Below, piece after piece: positions 33,717 to 41,662 of a stretch of DNA of 64,000 bases; the stretch's first letter is position 1, and each line of letters begins with the position of its first letter. The DNA is from an uncultured Desulfobacter sp. Lineage in GTDB: Bacteria > Desulfobacterota > Desulfobacteria > Desulfobacterales > Desulfobacteraceae. The stretch covers positions 4,206,501 to 4,270,500 of the forward strand of contig NZ_OY762614.1 in the NCBI RefSeq assembly GCF_963666145.1, written 5' to 3'. A program made the position numbers and the translations under genes. The notes under the pieces were generated by a model. It saw nothing but the letters and a program-made list of their open reading frames with translations. It did no database searches and was not told where the DNA came from.

Positions 33717-33751
33717 CCGATAACACGAAAATCGGATGAGTTTTCGTGTAC
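33717..33751 (+). promoter_or_regulatory. Phage late-promoter element, copy 2
   Basis: CCGATAACACGAAAATCGGA, 5 bases, then TTTTCGTGTA; ACACGAAAA and TTTTCGTGT form a perfect inverted repeat. It matches copy 1 (24357) and again begins 90 bp before a start codon, here L. Confidence 0.65.
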
Positions 33752-33806
33752 TCGTTTCTGCCTGCCTTTTATGATGATGGTATCTAAAAACCATTAGGGG
33801 TACGGC

Positions 33807-34274
33807 ATGAGTTTTACCGGCTTTTCAGACCAGATTGATTCCGCAACGGTGGTGGGCAACACATCGTTTTACCCAGAAATCAATCTTTCCGCGTTCCAGG
33901 CAAGCTACCGGCTGCCGGGTGAATACCGGGAAGATATGTTGATTGACCGGTTAAAACTGGCCATCACCTGGGCAAACAGAGAGCTGGCGGACTGGCAGGC
34001 AGCAACGGCCGCGGAAGGCATCATGAACATTAGGGAGATCCCGCAGGATGATATGCCGGCCTGGGGCAGTCCCCTTGTCCTGTTATATATCCGGGCGGTG
34101 AGCTGTAAGGCCAAGGCGTTTTTGCTGGCGGATTATGCCACCATGTTGCGCAAGTCAGATGCCCAGAGTGATGCCATGGAGGCCGACGAGACCGCAAGCC
34201 GATGGCACCGGATGGCATCGGACGCCATTAACCAGATCCAGGGAAAAACAAATATCCATGCGGAGGCACTATGA
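33807..34274 (+). CDS. L: Head completion/stabilisation protein, P2 gpL family
   Basis: 155 residues (gpL 169). GFSDQIDSATVVGNTSFYPEI at the start and DRLKLAITWANRELADWQ are typical. It caps the packaged head in P2. First gene after the cargo block; overlaps R by 4 bases. Confidence 0.87.
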   Translation: MSFTGFSDQIDSATVVGNTSFYPEINLSAFQASYRLPGEYREDMLIDRLKLAITWANRELADWQAATAAEGIMNIREIPQDDMPAWGSPLVLLYIRAVSCKAKAFLLADYATMLRKSDAQSDAMEADETASRWHRMASDAINQIQGKTNIHAEAL

Positions 34275-34717
34275 AGCTGTTGTCCGCTTTATCTTCATAT
34301 ATCGAAACACTGCCCGGCATCACCCGGGACCAGATCGACGCGTTCGCGGATCTTGGCACACTGGCGCCAACCGGCGTGGATTTGGGCTATGGGTTTGAAG
34401 TGGGCCGGTTTAAATATGATGCGGTAATCGACATTGACCGGTGCCCGGCCCAGCTCGCGCCGCTGTTGCTGGCCGGGTTGGTGGTGTGGCTGTCTGAGAA
34501 TGACCCGGGACGGGACGAAAGAGAGCTGGATGATCCGGATATTGACGTGACCCTGGGCGATGACCAGACCGTGTTTGTGCAGATTACGGTGGAGTTTAGC
34601 GAGTCTGTGGAAATTGTCGAGGATGATGAAGGCCTTATTGCCTGGGATGGGCGGACCTGGACGGTGGCGGATGTGCCCATTTATGTGGCGACGTCCGGGA
34701 CAGTGGAAAAAGGCTGA
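34271..34717 (+). CDS. R: Tail completion protein, P2 gpR family
   Basis: 148 residues (gpR 155). Assigned from size and position between L and S, and from the family-like VVWLSENDPGRDERELDDPDIDV. It finishes the upper end of the contractile tail. Confidence 0.78.
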   Translation: MKLLSALSSYIETLPGITRDQIDAFADLGTLAPTGVDLGYGFEVGRFKYDAVIDIDRCPAQLAPLLLAGLVVWLSENDPGRDERELDDPDIDVTLGDDQTVFVQITVEFSESVEIVEDDEGLIAWDGRTWTVADVPIYVATSGTVEKG

Positions 34718-35412
34718 TGGCTGAACCTGACCTGCGCATAGACACAGATAAGCCGTCACGGCTTAAGCTGGCTGATCAGATTGATGTGTTGACCATGTCA
34801 CCTGCCCAGAGCCGGAAGCTGTTGAAAAAGATCGGCACGGGTGTGCGGAAAGATACCCGGGAAAACGTCAAGGCCCAGCGCACAGTCACTGGCAGCCCCA
34901 TGCCGCCCAGGGCGGACAAGAAGAAACGTCGGATGATGCGCAAGATGCCCAAAGGCATGGTCACGCGGTTAATCGGAGAGCATGACGCTGTGGTGACTTG
35001 GAAAAACGGCGGGCAGGCCAGGGTTGCAGACCGTCACCATCGTGGCCTTGATGAAGCATTCACCGCAAAGAAAGCCGCCCGGATATACGGGGCCCCGAAT
35101 TATAAAAAACCTGCCACACCGGCCCAGGCCAAATCACTGAACCAGGAAGGATTCCGGCGGCGGACCGCCAGGAAGCGTGGCAAAGGCAAGGCCATATTAA
35201 AACGGGTGTCGCAAAAGTGGATCCGGGAAAACATGACCGTCGGCCAGGCCGGCCTGGTCCTGCGGCTGATGCGGACCGATACCCGGAAAGGGAAACAACT
35301 GTGGACGATCAAGGTACCTGAACGGCCTATCCTTGGGGCGTCTCCGGAATCAGCAGATATCTATTTGACTGCCATGACCCAGGAGGCGTTGCAGCAAATT
35401 AAACGGAAATAA
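34717..35412 (+). CDS. S: Tail completion protein, P2 gpS-like, with extension
   Basis: 231 residues, longer than gpS (150). The N-terminal part LSPAQSRKLLKKIGTGVRKDTRENVKAQ fits the virion morphogenesis family; the middle is very basic (KKKRRMMRKM). Translationally coupled to R (1-base overlap). Role in head-tail joining is from family and position. Confidence 0.77.
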   Translation: MAEPDLRIDTDKPSRLKLADQIDVLTMSPAQSRKLLKKIGTGVRKDTRENVKAQRTVTGSPMPPRADKKKRRMMRKMPKGMVTRLIGEHDAVVTWKNGGQARVADRHHRGLDEAFTAKKAARIYGAPNYKKPATPAQAKSLNQEGFRRRTARKRGKGKAILKRVSQKWIRENMTVGQAGLVLRLMRTDTRKGKQLWTIKVPERPILGASPESADIYLTAMTQEALQQIKRK

Positions 35413-35421
35413 GGAGCGAAC

Positions 35422-36531
35422 ATGGCACTTGGAACCATACAGATCAACCGGCTGAACCTTTTCCAGGGGGAATTGTCCGATGTTGAGATGCATTTTTTGT
35501 TTATTGGACTTGGCACCACCAATGCAGGCAGTGTGCTTTCCATGTCCCAGGAAACGGATCTGGATAACGACCTTGGGTCGGGTGATTCCGTTTTGAAAAC
35601 CCAGGTGCAGGCGGCCATGAATAACGGCGGTCAGAACTGGTCCGCAAGTGTGATGCCCATTGCGGCGGAAACTGACTGGGAGGATGCCGTTGATTATGCC
35701 ATGGAGGTAACGTCATGTGAAGCCATTGTCCTGACCGATGAGATCACCTCCGGGACGGACATTGAAGCCATGCAGACCAAGGCGAATAACATCATGGCCA
35801 CCTACATGCGCCCTGTTTTCTTTATGTGTGCGGTGCGCGGGTGTGATGCGGCAACAGAAACATGGGCGGCATATACCACGGCCATGGCGGCCATTACCGA
35901 TGGGATTGCCGCGGATTCCGTGGCCGTTGTCCCGTATCTGTGGGGGCATGATCTTGGCACCCTGGCAGGACGCCTGTGTAATGCATCCGTGACCGTTGCG
36001 GATTCTCCCATGCGGGTGGCCACCGGCGCATTGTCCGGGACATGGTCTGACAAGCCCGTTGACAGTGCCGGGACGGCCATTTCCATGGCCTACCTCAAAA
36101 CGTTGGATGATAACCGTTTTTCTGTGCCCCAGTGGTACCCGGATTACGACGGCATGTACTGGGGGGATTGCAACATGCTGGATGTGGATGCCGGGGATTA
36201 CCAGGTGGTGGAGCACCTGCGGGTAATCAATAAATGTATTCGGCAAATCCGGCCCCTTGTTATTGCCAGGATCGGTGACCGCCGGCTGAATTCCACCCCG
36301 GCATCCATCGCAGAGAATAAAACCTATTTCATGCGGCCGTTACGGGCCATGGCCAAGAGCGTGACCATCAACGGGATGACATTCCCGGGGGAGATCCGCC
36401 CGCCGGAAAGTGACTCCATCGTGATCTCCTGGACGGACAACGAAACCGTTGTGATTTACATCACGGCCCGGCCCTATACATGTCCCAAAAAGATCACCGT
36501 CAATCTGGCCCTGGATCTGTCCACGGAATAA
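35422..36531 (+). CDS. Contractile tail sheath protein, DUF2586 family
   Basis: 369 residues. Matches the DUF2586 sheath group found in non-enterobacterial P2-like tails (N-terminal NRLNLFQGELSDVEMHFLFIG; C-terminal FMRPLRAMAKSVTINGMTFPGEIRP). Sheath protein forms the contracting outer tube. Next gene is the tail tube, as in gpFI-gpFII order. Confidence 0.85.
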   Translation: MALGTIQINRLNLFQGELSDVEMHFLFIGLGTTNAGSVLSMSQETDLDNDLGSGDSVLKTQVQAAMNNGGQNWSASVMPIAAETDWEDAVDYAMEVTSCEAIVLTDEITSGTDIEAMQTKANNIMATYMRPVFFMCAVRGCDAATETWAAYTTAMAAITDGIAADSVAVVPYLWGHDLGTLAGRLCNASVTVADSPMRVATGALSGTWSDKPVDSAGTAISMAYLKTLDDNRFSVPQWYPDYDGMYWGDCNMLDVDAGDYQVVEHLRVINKCIRQIRPLVIARIGDRRLNSTPASIAENKTYFMRPLRAMAKSVTINGMTFPGEIRPPESDSIVISWTDNETVVIYITARPYTCPKKITVNLALDLSTE

Positions 36532-36543
36532 AGGAGATAAATT

Positions 36544-37002
36544 TTGAAACGAATCAGTTCTAGCGCATTTAATATGAGCATCGGCGATTTTGCAAAGATG
36601 CGGGTTGAAAAGGCCACATTAAAAATTGATGACGGCCGCAAGGTGGTCAAAGACGGCGGGGTTCCCAACGGCTTTGTTGACGGTGAAGTCAGTGCAGACG
36701 GCGAACTTGAACTTGATGCCACGGCCATGGGCATTCTGGCTGCGGAAGCGACGAGCAAAGGATCATGGCAGGACATCGAACCTGTTGATATTGTCTTTTA
36801 TGCCAAGGGCACGAACGAGGAGGAAAAGGTGGAAGCGTTCGGCTGCCTGCTTAACCTGACCGACATCGTTGAATATGACCCCGGCAGCGATAAAAAATCC
36901 ATCACAAAGGTATCCTTTGAAGTAACGTCGCCGGATTTTGTGCGAATCAATGAGGTGCCGTACCTATCGCCTGCACGAACCGAAAATATTGTGGCTGAAT
37001 AA
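36544..37002 (+). CDS. Tail tube protein, DUF2597 family
   Basis: 152 residues. Matches DUF2597 (SSSAFNMSIGDFAKMRVEKATLKIDDG), the tube protein paired with DUF2586 sheaths. Uses a TTG start: AAGGAGAT lies directly upstream and there is no nearby ATG. Confidence 0.82.
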   Translation: MKRISSSAFNMSIGDFAKMRVEKATLKIDDGRKVVKDGGVPNGFVDGEVSADGELELDATAMGILAAEATSKGSWQDIEPVDIVFYAKGTNEEEKVEAFGCLLNLTDIVEYDPGSDKKSITKVSFEVTSPDFVRINEVPYLSPARTENIVAE

Positions 37003-37217
37003 TGGCGGATTTCGCAGACAGAGCATCTGATACGGAAGCTGAATTCACGGCCCGGGGCATCCGGATGGCCCGGGCCGCTATCTCAACTGGATCCGGTTTG
37101 ACTCATTGTGAAAATTGCGGGGAAGAGATCCCAGAGCGCAGGCGGTTGTGTGTCCCATGCTGCCGGTTATGCGTTGAGTGCCAGGCTCAAGCAGAAATAA
37201 AGAATAAAGGGGTGTGA
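37002..37217 (+). CDS. TraR/DksA-type C4 zinc-finger protein
   Basis: 71 residues. The helical N-terminus is followed by CENCGEEIPERRR and CRLCVECQ, the DksA/TraR finger. Small phage members may modulate host RNA polymerase. Starts on the last base of the tube stop codon. Confidence 0.85.
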   Translation: MADFADRASDTEAEFTARGIRMARAAISTGSGLTHCENCGEEIPERRRLCVPCCRLCVECQAQAEIKNKGV

Positions 37218-37218
37218 C

Positions 37219-37458
37219 ATGGGTAAAAATGTTGTGAACAGAGATGGTAACCGGATACCAGTCGGGCTTGCCCCATGCGGGATAGAAACAGTCCAAGCAG
37301 CCGCGCAGATCCCATGGAAAGCAATCGTATGTCAGTCCCCAATGACTATTTATTTCGAAGGCAACCCAAGCAGAACCTGGCCCGTAGATGCCGGCACAAA
37401 ATTGGGTGTCCATCCTGACATGCGCCTGACTGCGCCGGCGGAATGTCTTGTTTTTTAG
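37219..37458 (+). CDS. Hypothetical small phage protein
   Basis: 79 residues, with GLAPCGIETVQAAAQIPWKAI and PSRTWPVDAGTKLGV. No family recognised. Tightly packed between the zinc-finger and spike genes, so possibly a virion or spike-associated protein. Confidence 0.65.
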   Translation: MGKNVVNRDGNRIPVGLAPCGIETVQAAAQIPWKAIVCQSPMTIYFEGNPSRTWPVDAGTKLGVHPDMRLTAPAECLVF

Positions 37459-37487
37459 CCGGGATATTTAATGGGGGATAATCGGTA

Positions 37488-39776
37488 ATGACCACGCTTA
37501 AAGTAAGCCCAACCGGGGACGGATCAGACGGCCAGACCTGGGAGACTGCATATCAAACAATTAATGCCGCTCTTACAGTTGCTATCACGACTACAGACAA
37601 TATTGAAGTTGATGGTGGAACCGACGGCATTACGTATAACGAGGCCATAGATAACGCTAAGCTCGTTAATATTACCGGATCATACGAAGTTGGCCACAAC
37701 GGTGGTGTAACGCTAAATAGCTCTGATACCTATACTTACAGATCCAGGACCGCAAATGTGCTTGGGAATGTTACGGTGACAGGTGGCGTGTATGCCGTGC
37801 GGCCGGGGCCGGGATCTATTTTTAACTTTGTTAAGGGGGTGTCCGGTTCGACTTGTGCGCTATACTATCCGGATGCAACAGGGATTGTGCAATACAATTT
37901 TTGTGCATTTCTTGATGGGCCAAGCCGCACGGTATTGCTCGGCGGGGCATCGTCTGGGGCGTCTGAACACGTCTTCAACTATTGTAGGATATCGGGAGAT
38001 AAATATACTGGACAGTCGTATGGTGCCATTACTGCTCAGTTCTGCGCGGCCATAACCCTGAACAACTGTGACTTGATTGGCAACACCAGGGCGGCGTTAT
38101 CTGGCTACACTGGCGCGGCTGTAATCACGCTTAATAATTGCATAATCGCCGCTAACGGCGGCCGCAATATAGACACTAAGATTGTTTATAAAAATGCCGC
38201 ATTCACCGGAACTATCACAATAAACAATCCCATTATACTCCCTTGTGGTCCTGCTGCTGCAAGAGCAACAGGGGCATTAACATATGATGTCGATACCCTA
38301 ACAGGTGGCTTCACAGAAAACGATCCCGATTTTGCTGTATCCAGACGCGATGCGTTAACCTGTATTATTATTGACGATAACTCAAATTATGAGCATTGGA
38401 CACAGGTGGCGGAGCTTGCTGAAACGAAAGGTCTGCGGACTGTCCATGCTGTAGATCAAACAGCATCACTAAATTACGGATGGTGGGGCGGTATGCGAGA
38501 GTATATTGACAGGGGCCATGAGATCGCCTGTCACACTCGGCACCATCCTGACGTCACGAATTTAGCCGCCATTGATATTACATGCTCTGCGTCAAACCCG
38601 ACTATAGAGATTTACACAAATGATGCGGATGGTAACTCTGAAAACTGGACCGGCTATATCCACTGCAACGAAGACGGCGTTATCGTCAGGTCAATAGTTA
38701 TCGCTCGGCCTACAAATCTCAATACCATTGTGTCTATCATCAATACACTTGACGGATGGTCGGCAACATTAAATGCATCGGCAAATGGGCAGGTGTTCTG
38801 TTGCTGTCTGGAGGATGGGGAAGTTGACGCAAATGGAACGCTCCTGCTCAGCCAGGAAAAATTTTATTATACGGAAATTGCTGAATCAAAAAGAGATATC
38901 GAAACAGGTATAGGCAATGGGTATATTTGCAGGGCCTTTGTCTCTCCTGGGAATGTGTCTTCTGCAGACCTCAGGGCGTATCTTAGAGATGATGTAAGCA
39001 TTTACCCAGGCCACTGGGCAAAGGCGGGTGTTGCACATTTTGATTGTGCCCGTGTCGGCACTGCGGGGAGTGAGGAGCTTGAGCAGATAGATATATACCA
39101 GATTTTTGGGTTCAGCGCCGATCAGTTGCCAGGCAGTCATAACCAGGCCAGAGATGCTATAGCGTACTTTGTCGATGCAGCCTACCACGGACTTGTTAAC
39201 GCAATGTACTCACACTCTGCTGATCAGTTTAGTATAGCAGAGTTTAACAACTATATTAACACAATCCAAACCGTTTCCGGCGTCAAGATACTTACACTAT
39301 CAGGTATTCGGGACAGGATTGTAAATAGTGGGTTATGGGCGCACGATGGAGATGGCGTATATACCCGGACATTTGACGATGCATCGTGGGAGCCAAGAAT
39401 AGCCTCAGATAGCCCTGGCAAAATGGCTGGGGTTGCTGTCACTGGAGTGCATGACCAAGCTGATCTTGCAACTGATATTTTTGGCAACCCTAGCTATTAT
39501 GATCCGCCGATCGGGTTGCATGAAGTGCAGGGACCTAATCTTACTGTCAACGAGAATGATTATACACCTACCGGGTGGTCAATCCGCAAGGGTGCACATG
39601 TTACTGTGCGCGGTGATGGGGATGTTGATTTTTCAGGGTTGTCTGAGACCACCGGCTTAATCAAAGTTGACCTGATAGGGTACATCAAAAGCTACACTCC
39701 ACTTGCTGGGATCACCGCACGTAAAACCGACGATACCGCGAGCGGTGGCGGTGGGTCATCACTGATCCTCTGGTAA
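37488..39776 (+). CDS. Tail spike with beta-helix and polysaccharide-deacetylase-like domain
   Basis: 762 residues. Residues about 1-250 look like a right-handed beta-helix (LKVSPTGDGSDGQTWETAYQ start; repeated short strands and NN turns). A central region (about 290-560) resembles the NodB deacetylase fold: CIIIDDNSNYEHW as the metal-Asp motif, EIACHTRHHPD as the H-x3-H motif, and a later SHNQARDAI. The C-terminal ~100 residues repeat a beta-helix/fibre style. Likely a capsule- or LPS-modifying spike. Its place inside the tail operon, away from the other fibre genes, suggests a moron. Confidence 0.7.
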   Translation: MTTLKVSPTGDGSDGQTWETAYQTINAALTVAITTTDNIEVDGGTDGITYNEAIDNAKLVNITGSYEVGHNGGVTLNSSDTYTYRSRTANVLGNVTVTGGVYAVRPGPGSIFNFVKGVSGSTCALYYPDATGIVQYNFCAFLDGPSRTVLLGGASSGASEHVFNYCRISGDKYTGQSYGAITAQFCAAITLNNCDLIGNTRAALSGYTGAAVITLNNCIIAANGGRNIDTKIVYKNAAFTGTITINNPIILPCGPAAARATGALTYDVDTLTGGFTENDPDFAVSRRDALTCIIIDDNSNYEHWTQVAELAETKGLRTVHAVDQTASLNYGWWGGMREYIDRGHEIACHTRHHPDVTNLAAIDITCSASNPTIEIYTNDADGNSENWTGYIHCNEDGVIVRSIVIARPTNLNTIVSIINTLDGWSATLNASANGQVFCCCLEDGEVDANGTLLLSQEKFYYTEIAESKRDIETGIGNGYICRAFVSPGNVSSADLRAYLRDDVSIYPGHWAKAGVAHFDCARVGTAGSEELEQIDIYQIFGFSADQLPGSHNQARDAIAYFVDAAYHGLVNAMYSHSADQFSIAEFNNYINTIQTVSGVKILTLSGIRDRIVNSGLWAHDGDGVYTRTFDDASWEPRIASDSPGKMAGVAVTGVHDQADLATDIFGNPSYYDPPIGLHEVQGPNLTVNENDYTPTGWSIRKGAHVTVRGDGDVDFSGLSETTGLIKVDLIGYIKSYTPLAGITARKTDDTASGGGGSSLILW

Positions 39777-39825
39777 ATTTAAAATGCATAATCTAACTTG
39801 AAAGGCCCAAGGAAGAACAGAATAA

Positions 39826-40065
39826 ATGGAACGAATTAAGCAGGGTATATATTATTTTGAAGATCTATTAAGCACATTAAAACCACTGTGGCATATGTTT
39901 TTGGCCTTATTTTCAGGAGTAATAGCCCACCTTGGCTTAATATCTTCCATCGTAGCCTTTCTTGTCCTACTGCTACAGGCAAGAGTGTTGTTCATAAACG
40001 GCAAAATAAAAAAAATAGAACTAAAGCAAAAACAAAATCAGTATGAAAGCGAATGCGGAGAATGA
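39826..40065 (+). CDS. Small membrane protein, possible holin
   Basis: 79 residues. One long or two short hydrophobic helices at about 20-60 (HMFLALFSGVIAHLGLISSIVAFLVLLL), then a charged, glutamine/lysine-rich tail. Lies two genes before the endolysin, which suits a holin or antiholin. Confidence 0.6.
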   Translation: MERIKQGIYYFEDLLSTLKPLWHMFLALFSGVIAHLGLISSIVAFLVLLLQARVLFINGKIKKIELKQKQNQYESECGE

Positions 40066-40259
40066 AAAAGCCGAAAAGCCAAATTTATCTGTCTGATGAG
40101 GTCAGGATAGAGAGTTATAAACCAGGTGATGATTGTTATTTTTTCCCCGTGCGAGTGATAATAAATGATTACAACGGGGATGTGTATGAGGCGAGACTAA
40201 CACACTATCAAATTCATCAGATTCTAAGAACCGCCACAAAGATTGAAAAAGAAGATTAG
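40062..40259 (+). CDS. Hypothetical 65-residue phage protein
   Basis: ATG 40062 overlaps the previous stop (ATGA), preferred over an earlier ATG at 40053. Contains QIYLSDEVRIESYKPGDD and VYEARLTHYQIHQIL. Not recognised. Confidence 0.6.
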   Translation: MKKPKSQIYLSDEVRIESYKPGDDCYFFPVRVIINDYNGDVYEARLTHYQIHQILRTATKIEKED

Positions 40260-40299
40260 AGCAAAATGCGTAAGATAATCGGAAAGAGGGTGAAAAATC

Positions 40300-40713
40300 A
40301 TGGAATATGCAAAATTAAAAAGCATGCTCATAGAGCATGAGGGTATCAGATTAAAACCGTATCGTTGTACAGCTGGAAAACTAACCATTGGTGTCGGGCA
40401 CAACCTTGATGATGTGGGCATATCAAAGCAAGAGGCTATGATCTTATTGGACAATGACATCGAATCCGTAATTGATGACCTTCGATCTATTTTTGACATT
40501 TTTGACTCACTACCTTCCAATGTCCAGCTGGTTCTTTCAGATATGCGTTTCCAGCTTGGGCCAAAAGGATTTCGCGGTTTCCGTATGATGATCAAGGCGG
40601 TTAAAGCGGCAGACTGGCCGGAGATGATCAGGCAAATGAAAGATTCATCATGGTACGTCCAGACCCCAAACAGGGCGAACAGATTAATCCGCTTGGTTGA
40701 GGGGCTTGTTTAA
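40300..40713 (+). CDS. Endolysin, T4-type lysozyme (GH24)
   Basis: 137 residues. The catalytic arrangement E-8aa-C-5aa-T is visible (Glu14 in EHEG, Cys23 in YRCTAGKLTIG, Thr29), with GHNLDD and the C-terminal TPNRANRL. Cleaves peptidoglycan for lysis. No signal peptide, so it needs a holin. Overlaps the next gene by one base. Confidence 0.9.
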   Translation: MEYAKLKSMLIEHEGIRLKPYRCTAGKLTIGVGHNLDDVGISKQEAMILLDNDIESVIDDLRSIFDIFDSLPSNVQLVLSDMRFQLGPKGFRGFRMMIKAVKAADWPEMIRQMKDSSWYVQTPNRANRLIRLVEGLV

Positions 40714-41210
40714 TGTCAATCATCACAGCAATAGGCACTGCAGTATCCGGTGTGGCTGACATCGTTAAAAAGCCATTGGCAGAATGGCAGCATAGAAAAA
40801 CCATAAAGGCGCAAGCGGAAACCGAGGTTGCGAAAATAGAAGCCCAGGCCAAGGTCGCCAATGCAAATGCCAAGCTTGAGCTGGCAAAAAAAGGCCAGCA
40901 GATCACGGCAGACTGGGACACCCGGGCCCAGGAATCCATGAAGACATCCTGGAAAGATGAATTCTTACTGCTTCTGTTGTTTTTGCCGGTTACCGGGCTT
41001 TTCATGGCCGCGTTTTTGCCGAGCGAATACGGCGTGGCTGTACAACTGCGCATGATTGCCGCCGTGGAAACGCTGGAGAAATTCCCATTGTGGTACACGG
41101 TTATTTTGCTTGGCATTGTGGCTGCAGTATTTGGGCTCCGGTGGCTTGTCGGGCCTCTGGTCAATAAAATGCAGGAAAACAAAAAAAATAAAGGAGAATC
41201 TAATGTCTGA
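40713..41210 (+). CDS. Holin-like 3TM protein (GTA_holin_3TM type)
   Basis: 165 residues. The N-terminal amphipathic helix rich in Ala/Lys/Glu (about 25-70) is followed by membrane helices at about 92-112, 120-130 and 136-150 (WYTVILLGIVAAVFGLRWLV). Matches the layout of the holin 3TM family; directly follows the endolysin. Confidence 0.72.
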   Translation: MSIITAIGTAVSGVADIVKKPLAEWQHRKTIKAQAETEVAKIEAQAKVANANAKLELAKKGQQITADWDTRAQESMKTSWKDEFLLLLLFLPVTGLFMAAFLPSEYGVAVQLRMIAAVETLEKFPLWYTVILLGIVAAVFGLRWLVGPLVNKMQENKKNKGESNV

Positions 41211-41469
41211 AAAGACGGATGTAACACTCAAAATCAACGGTACCGCGTTAAAGTTCAGCGTGGGGAGTGATGACCAGGAACGGCTGATTGATGAACTCAA
41301 AACGGACAGTAAGGTTGCCCCCATGCATAATTTTTTAACGCGCACGGTGACCCAGGAGAGCAAAGAGGATTTGAAACCGTTTTTAAAAATGCCTTCTGCA
41401 GTGATGCAGATTGGTGAAAAGGTCGTGGAATCGTCCACCCCTGCCATTAAAATCACCGTGGGGGAGTAG
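41203..41469 (+). CDS. Tail assembly chaperone, gpE analogue
   Basis: 88 residues of the phage tail assembly chaperone type (NGTALKFSVGSDDQERLIDEL, KVAPMHNFLTRTVTQESKEDLKPFL). ATG 41203 has GGAGAAT upstream. Sits immediately before the tape measure, as E does in P2. Its 3' end carries a G-run that could shift ribosomes into the next frame. Confidence 0.8.
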   Translation: MSEKTDVTLKINGTALKFSVGSDDQERLIDELKTDSKVAPMHNFLTRTVTQESKEDLKPFLKMPSAVMQIGEKVVESSTPAIKITVGE

Positions 41470-41651
41470 AAAGAATCGCGGCCGGTATTGGGGAAAGTGC
41501 CCTGGCCCAGATGCGGGTGTTTTCCCACAAGTGGTTTCCGGGCCGCGATGTGACAATCAGATCCATGGCCGAAGCCCAGTTCCTTGAAAATGATTTCTGG
41601 GAAAAACAGCGTTTGGCTGTGGCGGCCGGGGTGGCCATGGCGTTTAAATAA
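41463..41651 (+). CDS. gpE' frameshift extension of the tail chaperone
   Basis: This frame continues past the chaperone stop (RIAAGIGESALAQMRVF, KWFPGRDVTIRSMAEAQFLE, FWEKQRLAVAAGVAMAFK) and lacks its own good start. A -1 slip on GGG within the five-G run at 41460-41464 would fuse it to the preceding gene. P2 makes E+E' by the same logic just before its tape measure. The shift is inferred. Confidence 0.6.
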   Translation, partial: GVERIAAGIGESALAQMRVFSHKWFPGRDVTIRSMAEAQFLENDFWEKQRLAVAAGVAMAFK

Positions 41652-41662
41652 TAAAGGTTGGT

